From Tyzzerella sp. UBA1042 (GTDB lineage: Bacteria; Bacillota; Clostridia; Lachnospirales; Anaerotignaceae), in the NCBI GenBank assembly GCA_002316675.1, contig DCDZ01000028.1, forward strand, positions 3,750 through 67,749: a stretch of DNA of 64,000 bases. The letters are read 5' to 3'. Positions 28,019-36,364 of this stretch are shown here, piece after piece. A model generated the notes under the pieces. The model made no database searches, had not been told where the DNA came from, and worked only from the letters and a program-made list of their open reading frames with translations. The first letter of the stretch is position 1. Each line of letters starts with the position of its first letter. A program made the translations under genes and the position numbers.

Positions 28019-28822
28019 ATGAGAATTTATGTTTGTGTAAAACAGGTTCCGGACACATCCGGAAAGGTTGCCGTAAACCCCGATGGAACATTAAACCGTG
28101 CCTCCATGACAGCAATCATCAATCCGGATGATATGAGTGCCATTGAGCAGGCCTTAAAATTAAAGGATGAAACGGGATGTCAAGTGACTGCTGTTACCAT
28201 GGGGCCGCCTCCTGCGGAAGGAATGCTGCGAGAAATGATTGCTATGGGTGCTGATGACGGGGTTTTAATTTCCGCCAGAGAATTTGGCGGTTCCGATACT
28301 TTCGCAACATCTCAGATCATTGCAGCGGCTCTTTGCAAATTAGGACTTGGCAAGGAAGATATGATTTTCTGCGGCAGACAGGCTATTGATGGCGACACGG
28401 CACAGGTTGGCCCACAGATTGCTGAGAAATTAGATATTCCTCAGGTGACTTATGCCTCGGCCATTAAAAAAAGCGGAAACAGCATTTTGGTGAAACGGAT
28501 GCTGGAGGACGGATACATGATGATCGAGGTGAATACACCTTGCTTAATTACCTGTATTAAAGATAAAACGGTGACACCGCGCTATATGACATTGAATGGA
28601 ATTATGGAATGCTATAGCAAGCCCCTTGCGGTTTTGGATTTTGAGGCCCTTAAGGATGAACCGCTGATTGAGCTGGATACCATTGGTCTGAAAGGATCCC
28701 CTACAAATATTTTCAAGTCCTTCACCCCGCCGCAAAAGGGTGTGGGCGTTATGCTGCAGGGCACAGACAAAGAAAAAGTTGATGATTTGGTGGACAGATT
28801 GATGAAGAAGTATGTCATTTAA
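28019..28822 (+). CDS. etfB: Electron transfer flavoprotein beta subunit
   Basis: A 267-residue EtfB with the N-terminal MRIYVCVKQVPDTSG, adenine-nucleotide loop VTMGPPPAEGMLREMIAMGADDG and FCGRQAIDGDTAQVGPQIAE. It passes electrons to or from the upstream dehydrogenase together with EtfA. Start ATG 28019 is 8 bases after AAGGAG. Whether the complex bifurcates electrons cannot be decided from the sequence alone. Confidence 0.93.
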   Translation: MRIYVCVKQVPDTSGKVAVNPDGTLNRASMTAIINPDDMSAIEQALKLKDETGCQVTAVTMGPPPAEGMLREMIAMGADDGVLISAREFGGSDTFATSQIIAAALCKLGLGKEDMIFCGRQAIDGDTAQVGPQIAEKLDIPQVTYASAIKKSGNSILVKRMLEDGYMMIEVNTPCLITCIKDKTVTPRYMTLNGIMECYSKPLAVLDFEALKDEPLIELDTIGLKGSPTNIFKSFTPPQKGVGVMLQGTDKEKVDDLVDRLMKKYVI

Positions 28823-28843
28823 CCGAAGGGAGATGGGCGAAGT

Positions 28844-29947
28844 ATGGCTTTCAATAGTGCGGATATAAATTCGTTTCAGGATATTTGGGTATTTTGTGAG
28901 CAGAGAGAGGGAAAGCTGGTAAACACGGATTTTGAATTAATCTCAGAAGGCAGAAAATTGGCTGACGAACGTGGGTCTAAGCTTGTCGGCATTTTGCTTG
29001 GGCACAAGGTAGGAGAGATTGCCAAGGAATTGGGTGGATATGGCGCGGATAAAATCATTGTTTGTGACCATCCGGACTTGAAATTTTACACCACAGATGC
29101 ATATGCAAGGGTGCTTTGTGATGCGGTTATGGAGGAAAAGCCCGAAGTTATTTTAATCGGCGCTACCAATATTGGGCGTGATCTGGGGCCAAGATGCGCG
29201 GCACGCTTACATACCGGCTTGACAGCGGATTGTACGCATCTGGATATTGATATGAAGAAATATGTGGATTTTCTTTCTACATCCTCTACCTTGGATGTCG
29301 CATCTATGTCGTTCCCCATGGCGGACACAAATTTGAAAATGACACGTCCGGCGTTCGGCGGACATTTGATGGCAACGATTATTTGCCCTCGTTTTCGTCC
29401 TTGTATGTCTACAGTGCGTCCGGGGGTAATGAAGAAATCAGAGTTTAGTCAGGCAAAGGCGGATGCGTGTGAAATTGAATTGCGTCAGGTTGCTCTTTCT
29501 AAAGAGGATTTGAAAACAAAGGTAGTCGACATCGTGAAGGAAGCGAAAAAAATCGTTGATTTAATCGGTGCAGAAATCATTGTCTCCGTAGGACGTGGTA
29601 TCAGTAAGGATGTGGAAGGAGGCATTGCTCTGGCAGAAAAGCTGGCTGATGCCTTTGGAAATGGCGTTGTGGGCGGTTCTCGTGCGGTAATTGATTCCGG
29701 TTGGCTTCCTGCGGATCATCAGGTTGGTCAAACGGGAAAGACTGTTCACCCGAAGGTATATGTTGCGCTAGGTATTTCCGGTGCAATTCAGCATAAAGCA
29801 GGTATGCAGGATTCTGAATTGATTATTGCGGTGAATAAAGATGAAACAGCACCTATTTTTGACTGTGCGGATTATGGAATAACAGGAGATTTGTTTCAGA
29901 TCGTTCCGATGATGATCGAGGCAGTAATAGAAGGAAAAAATGCATAA
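28844..29947 (+). CDS. etfA: Electron transfer flavoprotein alpha subunit
   Basis: A 367-residue EtfA. The C-terminal FAD domain is clear: GGSRAVIDSGW, HQVGQTGKTVHPKVYVALGISG, AIQHKAGM and IIAVNKDETAPIF. The N-terminal domain resembles EtfB. About 40 residues longer than the shortest EtfA, as in other clostridial acyl-CoA systems. Forms the heterodimer with EtfB; the gene is 21 bases downstream. Confidence 0.94.
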   Translation: MAFNSADINSFQDIWVFCEQREGKLVNTDFELISEGRKLADERGSKLVGILLGHKVGEIAKELGGYGADKIIVCDHPDLKFYTTDAYARVLCDAVMEEKPEVILIGATNIGRDLGPRCAARLHTGLTADCTHLDIDMKKYVDFLSTSSTLDVASMSFPMADTNLKMTRPAFGGHLMATIICPRFRPCMSTVRPGVMKKSEFSQAKADACEIELRQVALSKEDLKTKVVDIVKEAKKIVDLIGAEIIVSVGRGISKDVEGGIALAEKLADAFGNGVVGGSRAVIDSGWLPADHQVGQTGKTVHPKVYVALGISGAIQHKAGMQDSELIIAVNKDETAPIFDCADYGITGDLFQIVPMMIEAVIEGKNA

Positions 29948-30205
29948 GTGTACAAAAGGATAAAATGCTAGGTATTGGTAATGTTTCGGCTGATAGAAGC
30001 ATTACCGGTGCAGCTAAAAATTTTCATTTTAGATTAGATGGCAATCAATGCATTCCATGAAAAAAGGGAAATGGTTTCTGATTGCAGGACATGGAAAACC
30101 ATGGTTTTACAAAAAATTCTTTCTGCATTTTAAGGAGTGCGATTGTAAGCCCAAGGGGGTTGTCCTCTAAAAGAGTTCTTTTGCAAAAAGAAAAGGGGAA
30201 TGACT

Positions 30206-30580
30206 ATGAAGGAAGAAAATGTAACATTTCGTTATAGGATGTCGGATAGAGATGTGTTTTACGGCGGCGGTGTAGTCAATGGCGCAAGAAGCATTACCCT
30301 TGCCAATGATGCTGCAAACCGACTGATGGCAAAGGTATTTCAAAATACAGGGCATTGCGTTGAGGTGAAAAAGGTGAGACTTTACGATCCTTGTTTTGCT
30401 GGGGATTATATGGAATTTATAGCAAGAGTGAAAAAAATGGAGGGAAACCGGGCTGTGATTGAAGTACGCTCCTTTAAAATTATTGAGGTGCCGGAAAATC
30501 CACTATATCCCAGCTCTATTGATGTACTTTCCAAGCCACCATTGTCTACGGTAGTGCAATTTGTTTATGAATCATACTAA
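30206..30580 (+). CDS. Hotdog-fold beta-alanyl-CoA/3-aminobutyryl-CoA ammonia-lyase homologue, copy 1
   Basis: A 124-residue single-domain hotdog protein. YRMSDRDVFYGGGVVNGAR and FAGDYMEFIARVKKM match the pattern of the Acl/Kal ammonia-lyases (beta-alanyl-CoA lyase of C. propionicum and 3-aminobutyryl-CoA lyase of lysine fermenters), which are of similar size. In this locus the expected reaction is beta-alanyl-CoA to acryloyl-CoA plus ammonia. It is about 93 percent identical, over the aligned part, to the protein at 32333 (8 changes counted). ATG 30206 fits AAGGGG at 7 bases better than ATG 30200. The 258 bases upstream hold no gene that I see. Confidence 0.75.
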   Translation: MKEENVTFRYRMSDRDVFYGGGVVNGARSITLANDAANRLMAKVFQNTGHCVEVKKVRLYDPCFAGDYMEFIARVKKMEGNRAVIEVRSFKIIEVPENPLYPSSIDVLSKPPLSTVVQFVYESY

Positions 30581-30607
30581 GCATTGTATTGACAGGAGAG
30601 AAAAATT

Positions 30608-31789
30608 ATGAAAAAAGCGCTGGAGGGTTTGAAGGTAATTGATCTTACAACGGCATTAAACGGGCCTTTTTGCACCATGATATTAGCAGACTATGGCGCA
30701 GAGGTTTTAAAAATTGAGCCGATTGAAGGGGAGCAATGTCGTTTTTGGGGCCCCTTGGATGAAAAAAGCGGTGAAAGCGGATTCTACAATTATGTAAACC
30801 GAAATAAAAAGGGTGCCACGTTGAATTTGAAGACGGAAAAAGGATTGCAGTTGTTTTATGATATTGTAAAAGATGCAGATATTCTGGTGGAAAATTTCAG
30901 GGGCGGCGTCACAAAAAAACTGAAAATTGATTATGAAATAATTAAAAAAATAAATCCTAACATTATTTATGCATCCGGCTCCGGTTTTGGGCAGTATGGT
31001 CCCGTTACCCACCGCCCATGCTATGACATTGTTGCCCAAGCTATGGGCGGGATGATCAATTTAACGGGCTTTAAGGATAGAGACCCCGTGAAGGTTGGGC
31101 CGTCTGTGGCGGATCACGTTGCCGGAATTTATTTGGCGCTGGGGGTTATGATAGCGCTTTACAACCGTAAGGTGACAGGGGTAGGACAGCAGGTGGACGT
31201 GGCAATGTTTGACACCATTTTCAGCATTTTGGAGAATGCTTTGGTGAACTATACCATGGGCGGAGTAATTACCGAAAGAAATGGCAATGTTGACCCATCC
31301 ATTTCACCCTTTGATGTGTACGATTGTAAGGATGGGTTTGTGGCACTGGGCGTAGGGAATGACAGACTGTTCAATACGTTTTGCAATACCATTGGCCACC
31401 CGGAGCTTCTAGAAGACCCTCGTTATGCCACAAATCATTTGCGCTGTAATAACTATATCCCGGAATTACAAAATACCATTCGCCGGTGGTGCGAAGGATA
31501 TACCAAAAGTGAAATCGAAAACATCATGGATCAAGCGGGGATTCCCTGCGGCCCTGTTTTAAACGTGAAGGAGGCCATTGAGCATCCTCACATTCAGGCA
31601 AGAGAAATGATGGTGCATTGTCAACATCCCACGGCGGGAGATCAGTATTTTCAAGGCTGTGTGATTAAGCTTTCCGAGACACCCGGAGAGGTATATACAT
31701 CATCTCCGCTGTTAGGCCAGCATAATAAAGAAATTTTTGGATTAACAGAAGAAGCGGTTAAAAAGCTGAAAAAAGAAGGCGTTATGTAA
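30608..31789 (+). CDS. Class III CoA-transferase (CaiB/BaiF family), proposed beta-alanine CoA-transferase
   Basis: A 393-residue family III CoA-transferase. Seen: LKVIDLTTALNGPFCTMILADYGAEVLKIE, a normal N-terminus; NRNKKGATLNLK; and RPCYDIVAQAMGG, where the Asp is the catalytic nucleophile of the family. It would move CoA from an end product such as propionyl-CoA to beta-alanine, making the pathway cyclic for CoA. The assignment of substrate rests on its place between two ammonia-lyase genes. C. propionicum uses an unrelated class I propionate CoA-transferase, so this would be a different solution. Confidence 0.82.
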   Translation: MKKALEGLKVIDLTTALNGPFCTMILADYGAEVLKIEPIEGEQCRFWGPLDEKSGESGFYNYVNRNKKGATLNLKTEKGLQLFYDIVKDADILVENFRGGVTKKLKIDYEIIKKINPNIIYASGSGFGQYGPVTHRPCYDIVAQAMGGMINLTGFKDRDPVKVGPSVADHVAGIYLALGVMIALYNRKVTGVGQQVDVAMFDTIFSILENALVNYTMGGVITERNGNVDPSISPFDVYDCKDGFVALGVGNDRLFNTFCNTIGHPELLEDPRYATNHLRCNNYIPELQNTIRRWCEGYTKSEIENIMDQAGIPCGPVLNVKEAIEHPHIQAREMMVHCQHPTAGDQYFQGCVIKLSETPGEVYTSSPLLGQHNKEIFGLTEEAVKKLKKEGVM

Positions 31790-31842
31790 TCTTTAACTAG
31801 GAAATTTTATTTATAAAATAAAGAAGGGCGAGGTGTAGTTTT

Positions 31843-32301
31843 ATGAGAAAGGTATCTATTTTAAGTTATAACATGACCACAGCCGACGGCGCAAATCAGG
31901 ATGGGTTAATTCCCATTGGCCGCCAGTTTGATTTTATTGGAGATGTGGAAACGGAGGAAATGATCCTGGTAGACGGGGACGAATCTCTTTGCTTAGGCTA
32001 CGAGGATGTAAAATGCTACAAGGATGTTTATGTTGGCGATATGATTGATTTTAAAGCGACGCTAACCAATGTGGGGAACACCTCCCGCGATTGCTGGATT
32101 GAGGTATTTAAGCTGGCAACTCCTGCATTCCGGGAAGGAAAAACTGATTGTATGCCGGGAGAGATGGTTTGGTTTGACGAACCTATTTTATGCACCGAAG
32201 GAAAGGTACGTTTAGTTGTAAAGAAGCACTTGCAGCGTGGGGCACAGCCGGAAGGCAAAGTGATAGAGCCGTGGCGCCCATTGTCAGATTTTCCGGAATA
32301 A
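31843..32301 (+). CDS. Divergent beta-alanyl-CoA ammonia-lyase-like hotdog protein
   Basis: A 152-residue protein of the same hotdog family but a different branch from its neighbours. GDVETEEMILVDGDESLCLGYEDV, VYVGDMIDFKATLTNVGNTS and the C-terminal VVKKHLQRG fit the beta-alanyl-CoA lyase pattern. However the N-terminal DxxYGGGxVxGAR element is replaced by ADGANQDGLIPIGRQ. It may be a structural or substrate-binding subunit partnering the 124-residue proteins, or a lyase with a changed active site. GAGGTG precedes ATG 31843. Confidence 0.65.
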   Translation: MRKVSILSYNMTTADGANQDGLIPIGRQFDFIGDVETEEMILVDGDESLCLGYEDVKCYKDVYVGDMIDFKATLTNVGNTSRDCWIEVFKLATPAFREGKTDCMPGEMVWFDEPILCTEGKVRLVVKKHLQRGAQPEGKVIEPWRPLSDFPE

Positions 32302-32332
32302 GCGATATATTCTGATAGAAAGGGGAATGAAT

Positions 32333-32707
32333 ATGAATGAGCAAATTGTAACCTATCGTTACAGAATGTCGGATAGAGATGTTTTTTACGGCGGCGGTGT
32401 AGTAAATGGCGCAAGAAGCATTACCCTTGCCAATGATGCTGCAAACCGTTTGATGGCAAAGGTATACCAAAATACCGGACATTGCATTGAAGTGAAAAAA
32501 GTAAGGCTGTATGAGCCCTGTTTTGCGGGGGATTATATGGAATTTATAGCAAGAGTGAAAAAAATGGAGGGAAACCGGGCTGTGATTGAAGTACGTTCCT
32601 TTAAAATTATTGAAGTGCCGGAAAATCCGCCGTATCCCAGTTCTATTGATGTACTACCTGAGCCGCCCCTGTCTACGGTGGTACAGTTTGTTTACGAAAC
32701 ATATTGA
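32333..32707 (+). CDS. Hotdog-fold beta-alanyl-CoA/3-aminobutyryl-CoA ammonia-lyase homologue, copy 2
   Basis: A 124-residue near-duplicate of the protein at 30206, with the same YGGGVVNGAR and AGDYMEF elements; changes are conservative (F/Y, V/I, D/E) and cluster near the C-terminus (PEPPLS for SKPPLS). Long stretches are identical at DNA level, so the duplication is recent or kept by conversion. ATG 32333 has AAAGGGG at 7 bases; ATG 32327 is nearer to it. Confidence 0.75.
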   Translation: MNEQIVTYRYRMSDRDVFYGGGVVNGARSITLANDAANRLMAKVYQNTGHCIEVKKVRLYEPCFAGDYMEFIARVKKMEGNRAVIEVRSFKIIEVPENPPYPSSIDVLPEPPLSTVVQFVYETY

Positions 32708-32711
32708 ACAA

Positions 32712-33248
32712 ATGAATACCATAGCGTGTATTAAATCCAGAAGAAGTATCCGCCGGTATTTACCCAGGAAGGTTGCGCACGAGATCATTGAAGAGTTGAT
32801 TGCGTGTGCTAAGTGGGCACCTTCATGGAATAATTGCAAGGCTGTGCGGTATACGGTTGTGGAGCGGGAGGAAGATTTAAAAGAACTTGCAGATACTCTG
32901 GTTGCATCAGAAAATATCCATATTGTTAGAAATGCACCGCTGATATTTATTATTTCCAATGTGAAAAAGCGTTCTGGATATGAACGGGACGGACATACCT
33001 CTTCTGCCAAAGGGGATAGCTGGGAAATGTTTGATGCGGGTGCGGCATGCCAAACCTTATGCCTTGCAGCAGCGGAGCTGGGGCTGGGAACGGTGATTAT
33101 GGGTACTTTTGATGAGATTGGTATTGGAAGGTTTGCAGGCATACCGGAGAATGAAGAAATCATTGCGTTGGTTGCCTGCGGATATGCCGATGAAACACCC
33201 AAAGCACCACGAAGAAAAGAGGTAGCAGAGATACTGCGGTATTTATAA
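32712..33248 (+). CDS. Nitroreductase-family FMN oxidoreductase
   Basis: A 179-residue nitroreductase-like flavoprotein: CIKSRRSIRRYLPRKV (FMN phosphate contacts), AKWAPSWNNCKAVRYTVV, and DAGAACQTLCLAAAELGLGTVIMG. Start ATG 32712 is 5 bases after the previous stop without a clear ribosome site, so translation is probably coupled. Its role in pyrimidine or acryloyl-CoA metabolism is not known; an ene- or quinone-type reduction is possible. Last gene of the operon that starts at 26849. Confidence 0.8.
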   Translation: MNTIACIKSRRSIRRYLPRKVAHEIIEELIACAKWAPSWNNCKAVRYTVVEREEDLKELADTLVASENIHIVRNAPLIFIISNVKKRSGYERDGHTSSAKGDSWEMFDAGAACQTLCLAAAELGLGTVIMGTFDEIGIGRFAGIPENEEIIALVACGYADETPKAPRRKEVAEILRYL

Positions 33249-33289
33249 TTGCTACAAAAAGTATATAGTTTGGGATTGATATAATGAAT

Positions 33290-33330
33290 ATGCTCCTCGG
33301 TCAAAGCGGCTGGGGGGCATTTGCTTTTAG
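33290..33330 (+). terminator. Likely terminator of the acyl-CoA dehydrogenase - nitroreductase operon
   Basis: ATGCTCC (33290-33296) pairs with GGGGCAT (33314-33320) with one G-U pair, followed by TTGCTTTT. A further hairpin, GACAACGC/GCGTTGTC (33426-33464), lies just before the end of the convergent regulator gene. Confidence 0.5.
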
Positions 33331-33479
33331 GGGGAAATACAGTATGGCAGCGAACTGTTTTAAAATATGGAAATGCTTGCATTTAAGGATGCCGAAAGTT
33401 TCATAGCGCCATTACAAGAGTAAAGGACAACGCTCAGATAGTATGGTAAAATCCGGGCGTTGTCTGTATGTAGGCATGA

Positions 33480-34343
33480 TTATTTTTCTTGCTTTTTTTC
33501 AATCGGAACAATTATTTTGGTAACATGCTCGTCGATGTTATTAATGTCTAAGGGAGAGATTATAAATTCTTCAGAAACAGGACCAACAACTTTGTATTGG
33601 TTTTGGTTAATCCACTGAACCAGACGAATATGTGTATGAATAATATCGGCATAATTTCCCGTATGAATCGCAGTAGCAGCAGTAAAGTTTCCAAAATCTC
33701 TGAAGCAGTTTTCTTCCTCCTGATTATCTACAGTAATGCCGAATTCAATATCTATATCAGAATATAGAAATTGCTCAAGAAGATTACAGTAATAGGTTAC
33801 AATAATTGTCCCTTTACTTTTTACTTTTAGATTGTCGCATAAATCAAGAATTTCCACCCAACGATGCACTGAAACATCAATGTTAGAATAGTTTGACATA
33901 GTTTTTCGTGTGAAAACCAAATGCATTTGCGGAACTTCCTCCAGTTTAATATCCTCCAGCGAAATGGATTCCTTTAAATTTAAAAGGTGTACCCCTGTTT
34001 TCAAACGCTGTAAAAAAGCACTGGTAGATGCATATTTTCGCTGCATACAGTTGATTTCTTCCAAGAGCTCGTTCAGTTTGGTTTCAATATTTTTTTCAAG
34101 ATCACCTGCTTTGTTGCCTGTAATAATACATTGAATTTCTTTTAAGCTAAAATCCATGGAACGAAGCTTTCGTATGATACATAATGTTACCAGTTGGTCC
34201 TTACTGTAATATCTATATCTGTTCACTTCATCTCGAAATTCAGGAACCACAAGTTCTATTTCGTCATAGTAGCGCAAAGTTTTGCTGGGAATGTTACAAA
34301 TTTCAGAAACTTCTCTAATTGAGAATTTGTAATCATGGCTCAT
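33480..34343 (-). CDS. MerR-family regulator with GyrI-like effector domain (proposed activator of the pyrimidine locus)
   Basis: A 287-residue regulator. The N-terminus is a MerR winged helix: FSIREVSEICNIPSKTLRYYDEIELV, YRYYSKDQLVTLCIIRKLRSMDFSLKEIQ. A dimerisation coiled coil follows and then an AraC-binding/GyrI-like C-terminal domain (about 130-285), like BmrR-type ligand sensors. No metal-binding Cys pattern is seen, so a small-molecule effector is likely. It sits between the two operons of the pyrimidine locus, both with 19-bp-spacer promoters. ATG 34343 follows GGGAGGGTGAG; upstream in-frame ATGs give an unlikely leader. Confidence 0.85.
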   Translation of the reverse strand: MSHDYKFSIREVSEICNIPSKTLRYYDEIELVVPEFRDEVNRYRYYSKDQLVTLCIIRKLRSMDFSLKEIQCIITGNKAGDLEKNIETKLNELLEEINCMQRKYASTSAFLQRLKTGVHLLNLKESISLEDIKLEEVPQMHLVFTRKTMSNYSNIDVSVHRWVEILDLCDNLKVKSKGTIIVTYYCNLLEQFLYSDIDIEFGITVDNQEEENCFRDFGNFTAATAIHTGNYADIIHTHIRLVQWINQNQYKVVGPVSEEFIISPLDINNIDEHVTKIIVPIEKKQEK

Positions 34344-34566
34344 TTTCTCACCCTCCCCATAAAAGATATAAATTAGTATAGCATATTTGGTTAAATATAT
34401 CAAATTTAAAGGAGGGAATATAGTAAAATTATTTTTAAGCATGATTTTTTTGTACACTTTCTGTTTGAACTATGTATATAAGGAATAAAAAATACGTTAG
34501 AATCCTGCAACAGGAATGTTTTGATAAAAAAATTTTTTTTTATCGGAAATTTATGTTTATTTATTA

Positions 34567-34597
34567 TTGACATTCCCCCAACTGCAATTGCTATAAT
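34567..34597 (+). promoter_or_regulatory. MerR-type promoter (19-bp spacer) of the dihydropyrimidinase operon
   Basis: TTGACA (34567-34572) and TATAAT (34592-34597) with a 19-bp spacer. It shares TTGACATTCC and GCTATAA with the promoter at 26709. It lies in the 637-base AT-rich gap between the MerR gene and dihydropyrimidinase, leaving a leader of almost 400 bases. Confidence 0.7.
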
Positions 34598-34720
34598 TTG
34601 ATTATAGAAATTGTTAATTTAGGATATTTTTAGATTTGTTTACATTAAAATTTTGATGTTAATTTGCAAAATTTCATTATGATAGATAAGGAATTCGGAA
34701 AAAACTAATAATAAAATTCA

Positions 34721-34762
34721 ATTGTCAGCACTATATTTTTACTTAATTATTTGTCTGACAAT
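34721..34762. repeat. 8-bp inverted repeat in the dihydropyrimidinase leader
   Basis: ATTGTCAG (34721-34728) and CTGACAAT (34755-34762), 26 bases apart, perfect. It could be an operator or a leader hairpin. Confidence 0.45.
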
Positions 34763-34980
34763 ATAAAGAAAAAGCTTAATTGCATAGAATTTGTGAAAAA
34801 AAATACTGAATTGTGTGAATGAAAACTCAAGGTACTAAGCTTATTGCTATGCTTTATAATAAAACATAGTGCGAAATAAGTGTAAACATAATAACCATAT
34901 AACATTATCTGGAAAGGGGGATGTGAATTTAAGGAAAAGTCAAATAAATGTCTATTTACTAACAAGGAAGGTGAGTGTTC

Positions 34981-36339
34981 ATGGACTTATTAATTAAAAA
35001 TGGTACGATTGTAACAGAAAAAGAAATGTTCCAAGGCGATATTGCAGTAAAAGATGGAATTATAGCAGAAATTGGAAAAGATCTCTCAGACATTTCTTGT
35101 AAAAATGTTGTAGATGCAAAGGGAAAGCTTGTTTTGCCCGGCGCAATTGATGCACATACACATCTTGCTATGCCTTTTGGTGGAACGGTTTCTGCTGATG
35201 GCTATTATGCGGGCACCAGAGCAGCTGCTTGTGGCGGCACTACCACAGTATTTGATTTTGCTTTGCAGGATTTTGACGAAAGAATGATGGATGTCGTTAG
35301 AAGAAGAGATGCTCTTGCTGCACCGGAGGCCGCTGTGGATTATGCTTTTCATATCGGCGTAAAGGATGTTCATTGTGATCTTTTGGATTCCATGAAAGAG
35401 GCTGTTGAATTTGGCGTTCCCTCCTTTAAGGTTTTTATGGTTTACGATTTTGGTGTAACAGACGGTGTATTTTATAGAGTGCTTGAAAAAGCAAAAGAAA
35501 TTGGTGCACTCATTTGTGTTCATGCGGAAAATAATGAATTAATCAACACCCTTGTAGAGAGATATATTTCAGAGGGAAAAACAAGCCCTTGGTATCATTA
35601 TATGTCCCGTCCCGAATTTGTAGAGGCGGAGGCGGATTTCAGAGCAATTTCATGGGCAAAATCTCTGGATGCTCCACTTTACATAGTACATTTAGCGAAT
35701 GAAAAAGGTGTTGAATATGTAGCGAAGGCAAGAGAAGAAGGATATCGCATTTATGCGGAAACTTGTCCTCAATATTTGCACTTCACCAGTGATGTTTATA
35801 AAAGAGAAGACGGCAGAAATTTTGTTTGTTCTCCTCCTATGAAGGGGCAAAAAAGTCAGGATGCACTTTGGAAGGCAGTGAAACAGGGTATCATCGATAC
35901 GATTGCCACAGACCATTGCCCATTCCAACAGTCTGAAAAAGATTGGGGCAAGGATGATTTTAGAAAAATTCCCAATGGCTGTGCAGGCGTGGAAAATATG
36001 TATCCTTATATGCTTGACAAGGCAAACAAAGGAGACATAACTTTTATGAAAGCTGTTGAAATATGCTCCTCCAATCCGGCACGGATTTTTGGATGTACAC
36101 AAAAAGGCAGTTTAACGGTAGGCAAGGATGCGGATATTGTTATTTATGATACAGAAAAAGATTTTACAATCAAATGCGAAAATATGCATTCTGATTATGA
36201 CCATACAATTTGGGAAGGAACAAAACTTCATGGCTATCCTGTGAAAACCTTCTCAAGAGGACGCCTTGTTTATGATGAAGGTGAATTTAAGGGCGAACCC
36301 GGATGGGGCAAGTTGATCAAAAGAAGGTTGAGCGAATAA
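34981..36339 (+). CDS. Dihydropyrimidinase (hydantoinase)
   Basis: A 452-residue cyclic amidohydrolase that opens 5,6-dihydrouracil to N-carbamoyl-beta-alanine. The metal site is intact: DAHTHLAMPFGG (HxH), SFKVFMVYD (carboxylated Lys), the His of ICVHAENNEL and YIVHLANEKG, and DTIATDHCPF (Asp). Length is normal. D-hydantoinase and dihydropyrimidinase are close; the neighbours PreTA and an M20 carbamoylase decide for pyrimidine breakdown. ATG 34981 was preferred over GTG 34975 because GGAAGG is about 10 bases upstream. Confidence 0.92.
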   Translation: MDLLIKNGTIVTEKEMFQGDIAVKDGIIAEIGKDLSDISCKNVVDAKGKLVLPGAIDAHTHLAMPFGGTVSADGYYAGTRAAACGGTTTVFDFALQDFDERMMDVVRRRDALAAPEAAVDYAFHIGVKDVHCDLLDSMKEAVEFGVPSFKVFMVYDFGVTDGVFYRVLEKAKEIGALICVHAENNELINTLVERYISEGKTSPWYHYMSRPEFVEAEADFRAISWAKSLDAPLYIVHLANEKGVEYVAKAREEGYRIYAETCPQYLHFTSDVYKREDGRNFVCSPPMKGQKSQDALWKAVKQGIIDTIATDHCPFQQSEKDWGKDDFRKIPNGCAGVENMYPYMLDKANKGDITFMKAVEICSSNPARIFGCTQKGSLTVGKDADIVIYDTEKDFTIKCENMHSDYDHTIWEGTKLHGYPVKTFSRGRLVYDEGEFKGEPGWGKLIKRRLSE

Positions 36340-36364
36340 AATCTAATAAGATGGAGAGGGTTAT

